NCBI GenBank assembly: GCA_964518335.1
Contig: CAZFDT010000090.1
Span: forward strand, 1-20,689
Length of the DNA stretch: 20,689 bases
Reading direction: 5' to 3'
Origin: CAZFDT01 sp964518335
Lineage (GTDB): Bacteria > Planctomycetota > Phycisphaerae > Phycisphaerales > Phycisphaeraceae
A model generated the notes under the pieces. The model ran no database searches, was not told the origin of the DNA, and saw nothing but the letters and a program-made list of their open reading frames with translations. Of this stretch, positions 8,341 to 13,543 are shown in pieces. Numbering within the stretch: the stretch's first letter is position 1; each line of letters begins with the position of its first letter. The position numbers and the translations under genes were made by a program.

Positions 8341-8883
8341 ATGCCGGTCTATCTGGTCACGTGTCACGCGTATCGGTCGTGGAGCGAGGCGAATCCGCGG
8401 GGGTATGTGCAGCGGGACGAAGGGCTGAAGCCGCCGAGCGAGAAGCTGGCGCGGTGGCGTGCGGATCATTCCGGGCAGCCGCCGATGCGGTTTGACGATG
8501 AGCAGAAGCGATTGCTGCTGGACGTGGTCGAGGAGCTTGCCGACGAGGACGGGTTGACGCTGCACGGTGCGTCGGCGACGGCGACGCACCTGCACAAGTT
8601 GGTCTCGTTTCAGTCTCCGATGTGTTCATGCGGGGCTGCGGACCACTGTCGCAAGGGCTGCCCGGCTCGCGGGTGTGCGGAGGCGTTCGCGACGCACGTC
8701 AAGCGCGTGGGCGGGTGTCGGCTCGCCAAGGCCGCGGCGGTGCGCGGCCGCAAGTGGTTCAGTCATGGGTGGGACGTGACGCCGGTGCGGGGGCGTGGTC
8801 ACTTTGATCACTTGGTGAAGGTGTATCTGCCTGGGCATCGGGATGAGGGCGGAGTGGTGCGGATTGATCCGTTGCGAACGTAG
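8341..8883 (+). CDS. REP-associated (HUH, Y1-type) transposase-like protein
   Basis: A 180-residue protein resembling small IS200/REP-associated tyrosine transposases, which nick and rejoin single-stranded DNA at hairpins. It opens with YLVTCHAYRSW, like the family beta-strand. It has a histidine-hydrophobic-histidine motif (ATHLHKLVSF, H83 and H85) and a C-terminal segment with RKWFSHGW, VRGRGHFDHL and a candidate catalytic tyrosine (Y162 in VKVYLPGH). Between the HUH motif and that helix is a cysteine-rich stretch (C95, C97, C103, C107, C112) that may bind metal. Four REP-like hairpins, two on each side, support the assignment by context. There is no clear ribosome binding site before ATG 8341. 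Activity is inferred; the family call rests on motif order and flanks. Confidence 0.7.
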   Translation: MPVYLVTCHAYRSWSEANPRGYVQRDEGLKPPSEKLARWRADHSGQPPMRFDDEQKRLLLDVVEELADEDGLTLHGASATATHLHKLVSFQSPMCSCGAADHCRKGCPARGCAEAFATHVKRVGGCRLAKAAAVRGRKWFSHGWDVTPVRGRGHFDHLVKVYLPGHRDEGGVVRIDPLRT

Positions 8884-8896
8884 CACAGAAGTAGAA

Positions 8897-8923
8897 AGCC
8901 CCGCATGGGCATGACGGGGCTAC
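8897..8923 (-). repeat. REP-like hairpin 3 (downstream, minus orientation)
   Basis: Stem agccccg (8897-8903) pairs with cggggct (8915-8921) around an 11-base loop, catgggcatga. On the minus strand it begins GTAG (bases 8923-8920). It starts 14 bases after the transposase-like stop codon. Confidence 0.8.
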
Positions 8924-8945
8924 GGAGGACGGCGCGTGATTGTTC

Positions 8946-8972
8946 GTAGCCCCGTCATGCCAATGCGGGGCT
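8946..8972 (+). repeat. REP-like hairpin 4 (downstream, plus orientation)
   Basis: GTAG at 8946-8949 leads into stem agccccg (8948-8954), which pairs with cggggct (8966-8972) around the loop tcatgccaatg. It forms an inverted pair with hairpin 3 and shares the loop core atgcc with hairpin 2. Confidence 0.8.
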
Positions 8973-9008
8973 GGGTGGCGCGTGACTTCACTTCGAAAGG
9001 CATTGGCC

Positions 9009-9036
9009 TTGACTACGGGCGACGAGTACGGATAAT
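9009..9036 (+). promoter_or_regulatory. Sigma-70-like promoter reading into a region without a plus-strand gene
   Basis: TTGACT (9009-9014) and GATAAT (9031-9036) are separated by 16 bases, one of the best promoter matches in the window. No plus-strand gene follows; transcription would run antisense to the fragment and the sulfatase gene, or make a small RNA. The 180 bases from 8973 to 9152 contain no other supported gene. Confidence 0.45.
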
Positions 9037-9049
9037 GTTAGTATATCGC

Positions 9050-9074
9050 CCCCGCGGCCGCAGCGGTCGCGGGG
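9050..9074. other. Strong GC hairpin just downstream of the possible promoter
   Basis: Arms ccccgcggccg (9050-9060) and cggtcgcgggg (9064-9074) pair over 11 positions, with one G-T wobble, around a cag loop. It could be the 5' hairpin of a short plus-strand RNA, or a minus-strand terminator at the end of the polysaccharide gene cluster. No T-run supports either choice. Confidence 0.4.
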
Positions 9075-9132
9075 CGCCTGTTCTTTGGCAAGTTCAGATG
9101 GACCACGCCGCCACGGACACGGGCCCGGCCGT

Positions 9133-9154
9133 ATGGAGCACTCATGGAGCACTC
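9133..9154. repeat. 11-bp perfect tandem duplication
   Basis: The unit atggagcactc occurs twice head to tail at 9133-9143 and 9144-9154. The second unit overlaps the stop codon of the minus-strand secreted-protein fragment. Since 11 is not a multiple of 3, such a duplication shifts reading frame. Confidence 0.9.
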
Positions 9155-9437
9155 AAAGGCATTTCGCCAGCGCGGACCGCGGCCCCTGCACCCCTGCGTC
9201 GGCGGCGGGCCCGCCCAGCGTGGGAACCTGCACGGCCGCGATGGACCCCTGGTCCGCCGCGGTGTCACTGTTGCGGTAGGCGCCAGCAACCAGCGACCAT
9301 TGCGCGTCGCTGGTTTCCGCGAAGTCGGCGACGCTGGCGGAAAAGTCGTTGCGATAGGGCACGGTGACGACGCCGGCCCGAGCCCCCGCGGCCCAGACCC
9401 CCAGAATCGCTGCGATCGACACGATGCGAAACGACAT
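9153..9437 (-). pseudogene. Remnant of a secreted protein gene
   Basis: This frame encodes 94 residues: a signal peptide (MSFRIVSIAAILGVWAAGARA) then a mature part with YRNDFSASVADFAETSDA and QWSLVAGAYRNS, which resembles the start of secreted LamG/jelly-roll-like proteins. It stops after only about 70 mature residues, with a compositionally odd tail (GPRSALAKCL). ATG 9437 follows CCTCC on the plus strand (GGAGG in the mRNA) 10 bases away, and gives a clean signal peptide. It is the last gene of the minus-strand cluster, 120 bases after the sulfatase. I read it as a broken gene, but a real short secreted protein is possible. Confidence 0.5.
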
Positions 9438-9557
9438 GTCTCGACATCCTCCAGATCGCCGCCTGGGCCGGGACTGCCCGACAACGGCGACCCGCCGACT
9501 ATCGCACAACTCCGCCGCTGCCAAGCAAAATGGCCTGTTGTCAGGGAGATGCGCGCA

Positions 9558-10940
9558 TCAGTGGCTTGGCGCCGACGTCAGTCCCTGCGGCCGCGCCTGC
9601 CACTGGCGCTGCCAGCGCTGCTCGATGCCGTCGCGCCAGTCGAGGGCGAGGCGGCGCAGCTCGGCGGTCAGGTCGGGTTGGGCGGCGGCGAGGTTGTGCC
9701 GCTCGCCCGGGTCGGCGTCGAGGTTGGCCAGATGCTCGGCGGCGACCGGGCCTTCCTGCTCGACCAGGCGGCCGTTGAGCACCAGTTTCCACGGGCCGCG
9801 ACGCACCGCCGTCTGGTCGTTCATCTCCCAGAAGAGGCATCGCGGGGGCCAGGGCCTATCGCCGGCGAGCATGGGTGTCAGGTCGATGCCGTCGAGCTCG
9901 TAATCGCCCGAGTCGCCGGCGGCGGCGCGGAGCAGCGTGGGGAAGAGGTCCATCGCTGCCACCGGCTCACTGATGACGCGCCCCCCTTGCAGGCCCGCGG
10001 GCCAGTGCAGCAGGCCCGGCACGCGGATGCCGCCCTCGAACAGGGAGAACTTGTGGCCCTTGAACGATCCGGCGCTGCCGCCGTAGTACGGATCGGTGCG
10101 CCCGTCGAGCCAGTTGCGCGTCTCGCGCGACGGGCCGTTGTCCGACATGAAGAAGATGATGGTGTTGTCGAACGCGTTCTGCCGGTGCAGTTCATCGACG
10201 ATGGCGCCGACGCCGTCGTCCACCGCGCTGAGCATGGCCGCCATGATCTGCCTGTCCCACGCCAGGTGGGGGAAGCGGTCTTTATATTTCTGCGGCGCGT
10301 GCATCGGGTAATGCGGTGCGTTGTAGGGCACGAACATAAAGAATGGCTTGTCGTCGCCGCCCTGTCGCGCGGCCGCGCCGCGCAGCCACGCCACCGCCCG
10401 CTCGGTGATCAGCTCGGTCATGTATTGCCCGTCGCAATAGACTTCGCGGTCGTTCTCCCACAGGTCGTGGGTCGGGTTGTGCTTTCCGCCGGCCATGCAC
10501 CAATAGAAGATGTGCGAGTAGAAATCGATGCACCCGGCGAGGAATCCGAACCAGTGGTCGAACCCGTGGTCGTGCGGTCGGCATCCGTCGGCCAGGCCCA
10601 GGTGCCACTTGCCGAACATCGCGGTGGCATAGCCTTCGCGCTTCAGGGCGGTCGCCAGCGTGGGCACCTCCGGGGGCAGGCCCGTGGCCGTGCGATGGCC
10701 CGCCAGGATGGCGCGCACCCCCGCGTTGCCCGGGTAGCGCCCGCTGAGCAGGGCCGCCCGCGACGGCGAGCACACCGGCGAATTGGCGTAAAAATCGGTG
10801 AACCGCACGCCCCCCGCCGCCAGCGCGTCCAGATGCGGCGTGCGGAAATCCGTACCTTCCGGGGTCGCCCCCATGCACGACAGGTCCCCGTAGCCCTGGT
10901 CGTCCGTCATGAACACGATGATGTTGGGTCGCTTGGCCAT
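9558..10940 (-). CDS. Type I (formylglycine) sulfatase
   Basis: It should remove sulfate esters, probably from a polysaccharide or its fragments. The formylglycine signature is complete: VCSPSRAALLSGR, whose Cys is converted by a sulfatase-maturing enzyme. Other active-site parts are NIIVFMTDDQGYGDL (metal Asp pair), FGKWHLG, NAPHYPMHAP, FFMSDNGPS and GHKFSLFEGGIRVP. At 460 residues it is full length. ATG 10940 (MAKRPN) is preferred over an in-frame TTG at 10949. No signal peptide is present, which is unusual for a sulfatase of this type and suggests cytoplasmic action. It lies 37 bases after the lyase-like gene in the same cluster. No maturase is in the window. The exact sulfated substrate is unknown. 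Confidence 0.93.
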   Translation of the reverse strand: MAKRPNIIVFMTDDQGYGDLSCMGATPEGTDFRTPHLDALAAGGVRFTDFYANSPVCSPSRAALLSGRYPGNAGVRAILAGHRTATGLPPEVPTLATALKREGYATAMFGKWHLGLADGCRPHDHGFDHWFGFLAGCIDFYSHIFYWCMAGGKHNPTHDLWENDREVYCDGQYMTELITERAVAWLRGAAARQGGDDKPFFMFVPYNAPHYPMHAPQKYKDRFPHLAWDRQIMAAMLSAVDDGVGAIVDELHRQNAFDNTIIFFMSDNGPSRETRNWLDGRTDPYYGGSAGSFKGHKFSLFEGGIRVPGLLHWPAGLQGGRVISEPVAAMDLFPTLLRAAAGDSGDYELDGIDLTPMLAGDRPWPPRCLFWEMNDQTAVRRGPWKLVLNGRLVEQEGPVAAEHLANLDADPGERHNLAAAQPDLTAELRRLALDWRDGIEQRWQRQWQARPQGLTSAPSH

Positions 10941-10977
10941 GCGAACCAACTTACCAGATCGCCCCAGCCCGCGCGGA

Positions 10978-12123
10978 TCACGAGGCGGTGCGGTCGATCA
11001 GATCCTGCGTGGGGACAAGTGCAACATCGACGCGATCGTGGACCGTAGTCGTATAGCACACATAACGATCGTCGCAGCAGAACTGCGGATGCGGGTGCAG
11101 GTGGGCGCACTGCGTGAGATGAGGCGCCAGCGGCGGTCGGTTGACGATCTCGACCTGTTGACCGGTATGCGTGTCGCGGAAGGCGACGTGGCAGTCGGAG
11201 ACGACCGGGTCGGCCATTGCGTCGGCGACGAGGTAGCGGCCAGTGCGATCGGAGTAGGCGTGCGACAGATGACCCGGCCAGAGATTGGCTTCCTCGCCGG
11301 TGGCCACGTTCACCTTTTTCACGCCTACGCCGTAATGGACGTACCACACATGCTCGCCGTCGGGGTCCCACCACTCGTGCCCACTGTGGCTGACCGGCTC
11401 GCGCAGGATCGGCCGGGCGGCTTCGCCGCGACGTATCAGCCATAAGCGGTGATAGGGTCGCTGTCCGTCGAACGGCTCGGCGTCGTGGTCCTTCCAATAC
11501 TCGTGCGCCAGCATCTGCACATCGGGGTCGGTCGGGCTGAACTGACCGTGATCGTAGAACCCGTCGAGCGTCTGCCACAGCCGGAACGGCGAGCCGTCCA
11601 GCGGCAGGTCGCCGACGTACGTCCGCCCGTCGAAACGCGCGTCGATGTTGACCGTGCGGCCGTCGGCCGAGGGCATCAGGTGCGACACGATGCGATCGGG
11701 CCTGCGTTTGCCGGCGATCTCTTTCGGAAAGCTGTTGACACGCACCGCCCGGTCGTCGGCCTCCGGGCCGCGCTTCCACAGGTCCAGCTCGTTGAACCAG
11801 TACGCTTCACCTGTGCGGGGATCGATCATCGGCGCCGAGCCGGCCTCGGCGAACGCGCCGCTCCTACACTGCGTCTCGTGATAGACGCGCATCTCGTCGC
11901 GCTCGAAGTCCACCACGCCCAGCACCGGCACCGCATACCGCCCGCCCGGCGGAGGAAACAGGCACATCACCCACAGATACCGACCGTCGTCGGTCATGCT
12001 GCGATTGGTGAAGTAGAACGCCTTCTGCACCGGCGCGGGGCGATGCGTGAGGACGTAACTGTCGATGCCGCTGGTGGGACAGCGCCATCGCGTGAACAGC
12101 CGCGACTTTTCTGGTGTTTTCAT
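10978..12123 (-). CDS. Oligogalacturonate lyase-like beta-propeller protein
   Basis: The 381-residue protein has the repeated blade pattern of a beta-propeller (MTDDGRYLWVM, MPSADGRTVNID, WWDPDGEHVWYVHY, YSDRTGRYLVAD). Its His-rich segments HSGHEWWDPDG and HLHPHPQFCCDDRYVCYTT resemble oligogalacturonate lyases (pectate lyase family 22), which cleave unsaturated or short uronides inside the cell. No signal peptide is visible, in line with that family. The gene starts 12 bases after the stop of pseudopilin C and is followed by the sulfatase, so it likely acts on the same substrate. The match is by pattern only; it could be another TolB-like propeller without lyase activity. Confidence 0.55.
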   Translation of the reverse strand: MKTPEKSRLFTRWRCPTSGIDSYVLTHRPAPVQKAFYFTNRSMTDDGRYLWVMCLFPPPGGRYAVPVLGVVDFERDEMRVYHETQCRSGAFAEAGSAPMIDPRTGEAYWFNELDLWKRGPEADDRAVRVNSFPKEIAGKRRPDRIVSHLMPSADGRTVNIDARFDGRTYVGDLPLDGSPFRLWQTLDGFYDHGQFSPTDPDVQMLAHEYWKDHDAEPFDGQRPYHRLWLIRRGEAARPILREPVSHSGHEWWDPDGEHVWYVHYGVGVKKVNVATGEEANLWPGHLSHAYSDRTGRYLVADAMADPVVSDCHVAFRDTHTGQQVEIVNRPPLAPHLTQCAHLHPHPQFCCDDRYVCYTTTVHDRVDVALVPTQDLIDRTAS

Positions 12124-12135
12124 GGGATACGCAGT

Positions 12136-12918
12136 TCAGTCCCGCAGATTCCAGTGCTTGTCGTTGAACGCCGCCAGATTGCCGCCCCAGACCAGCTCGC
12201 CCTTCCTCGACTCGACATGCCCGTCATAGAACGTCACGCTGGCGGTTTTGCTATGACGATATGCGACACGGTCCTGATTCGACGCAGCCAGGTCCTCGCC
12301 GAACGTTTCGTAGCGCACAGGGTCCGCGCGCCCACCGGGAGAGGTGATGGCGGGGTCTCCTGTGAGTGCGTCCATCATGAAGAATTTGTTACTGGGATTG
12401 CTGAACCTGTCCTGCTTGGCGGCGAAGAACCCATTCGTGCCGTTGTTGTTGAGCGGCGCCGGCAACCAGGGATACGGCAGACGGAAAAAATTCAGGCTGT
12501 AGCTCTGCCTTGTCTCGATGAATCCGTCGGGATTGGGATTGCTCCTGGCCCACGTGGCATCCGGGCACGAATACTGAGCCGGCCAACCTTTGGCCGCCCC
12601 ACCCGACAAGGGCTGGTTGTTGATCCGCGCGACATCCATCCCCATCAGTTCCTCGAAGGCATCGTTGCGGTACCAGCGCGGCGCGTGGTCGAACCACTTA
12701 CCCAGCGAAGGGAGGAACCAGCCTTTATGACCCAAGGCGTACATCTCGTTGGCGACGCCGTACTGCTTCGACAGCGACAGGCACTGCGTGGTCCGCGCCG
12801 CCGCCCGCGCCTTGCCCAGCGAGGGCAACAGCAGCGAGATCAGCAGCGTGATGATGCTCACCACTACCAGCAGTTCGATGAGCGTGAAGGCCCGGGATGA
12901 TGCGCTGCGGGTTAACAT
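12136..12918 (-). CDS. Type II pseudopilin C with H-X9-DG domain
   Basis: A 260-residue prepilin. The N-terminal cleavage and methylation motif is RAFTLIELLVVVSIITLL, with Ala instead of Gly before the cleaved Phe and the conserved Glu5, followed by a hydrophobic helix. The C-terminal region contains YRHSKTASVTFYDGHVES, a clean H-X9-DG signature (His, nine residues, Asp-Gly) known from large planctomycete pseudopilin families. These proteins are processed by a prepilin peptidase and are thought to sit in pilus-like or secretion fibres. The ATG at 12918 lies 4 bases after the stop of pseudopilin B, so the two are probably translationally coupled. The ribosome binding site is weak. Its globular middle gives no clue to a ligand. 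Confidence 0.9.
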   Translation of the reverse strand: MLTRSASSRAFTLIELLVVVSIITLLISLLLPSLGKARAAARTTQCLSLSKQYGVANEMYALGHKGWFLPSLGKWFDHAPRWYRNDAFEELMGMDVARINNQPLSGGAAKGWPAQYSCPDATWARSNPNPDGFIETRQSYSLNFFRLPYPWLPAPLNNNGTNGFFAAKQDRFSNPSNKFFMMDALTGDPAITSPGGRADPVRYETFGEDLAASNQDRVAYRHSKTASVTFYDGHVESRKGELVWGGNLAAFNDKHWNLRD

Positions 12919-12922
12919 GCGT

Positions 12923-13468
12923 TCACCACTTGACCCACTTGGCGTCGCCGCCCCACGTCACATAGTTATAGCCGTTGTTGTGCCGCGGATCGGCGCCGAC
13001 GTTCCAGTCCCCGGCACGATAGCCCCATGAGGGCACGGGGTAGGCGTCCTGCAGCCATTTGCGCGTCGTGTAATTCTTCACGTAGGTGATGCGCAGATTC
13101 GGACTGCTGCCATAGCTAGCCGTGTAGGCGCAATTGCGGTTGTCCTGAGCGCTCAAAGGTATATTCCCGGCCGCCGGACACCAGAAAATCATGCGCGGCC
13201 CCTTCTGCACGGGCGAAGTGCTGTACCGAACAATCTTGGACTTCCATGACCACGCCTCGAACGGCGCCCATCCCCGGTTGTCGTCCACGTACATGATCGA
13301 CATGATGCCCATCTGCTTCTCATTGCTCAAACAGGTGGTGATCCACGCCGCCTCGCGCGCCTTGCGCAGCGCGGGCAACAGCAGCGCGATCAACAGCACG
13401 ATGACGCTGACGACCACGAGCAGCTCGATCAGCGTAAACGCACGTTTTTCCTGCGACCATCGACTCAT
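12923..13468 (-). CDS. Type II pseudopilin B
   Basis: A 181-residue prepilin with KRAFTLIELLVVVSVIVLL at the N-terminus (Ala at -1, Glu5 present). I chose ATG 13468 because GAGGTG lies just upstream. The C-terminus reads RHNNGYNYVTWGGDAKWVKW, where the H-X9-DG signature appears as H-X9-GG-D, and the protein ends directly after it. It is shorter than its two relatives here and has a Trp/Tyr-rich globular part (WAPFEAWSWKSK, WGYRAGDWN), a composition often seen in carbohydrate-binding surfaces; that reading is inference. It is coupled to pseudopilin C by a 4-base gap. Confidence 0.88.
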   Translation of the reverse strand: MSRWSQEKRAFTLIELLVVVSVIVLLIALLLPALRKAREAAWITTCLSNEKQMGIMSIMYVDDNRGWAPFEAWSWKSKIVRYSTSPVQKGPRMIFWCPAAGNIPLSAQDNRNCAYTASYGSSPNLRITYVKNYTTRKWLQDAYPVPSWGYRAGDWNVGADPRHNNGYNYVTWGGDAKWVKW

Positions 13469-13497
13469 CGCGTCACCTCGGAGCCCCACCCATGAAA

Positions 13498-13527
13498 GCC
13501 GCGGTGTGCGGTCAGGCGCGCCGCGGC
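13498..13527 (-). terminator. Small hairpin between the large PEP-CTERM gene and pseudopilin B
   Basis: Stem gccgcgg (13498-13504) and ccgcggc (13521-13527) with a 16-base loop lies in the 75-base gap. No T-run. It might reduce read-through into the pseudopilin genes, but evidence is slight. Confidence 0.3.
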
Positions 13528-13543
13528 GAGGAGGAATCGCAAC

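Noticed and set aside
8236..8972. CRISPR array
   Set aside because: The four repeats are hairpins in alternating orientation around a gene, not regularly spaced direct repeats with spacers.
9144..12900. Plus-strand open frames across the sulfatase, lyase-like and pseudopilin genes
   Set aside because: They are shadows of minus-strand genes with clear motifs, and they lack ribosome binding sites.
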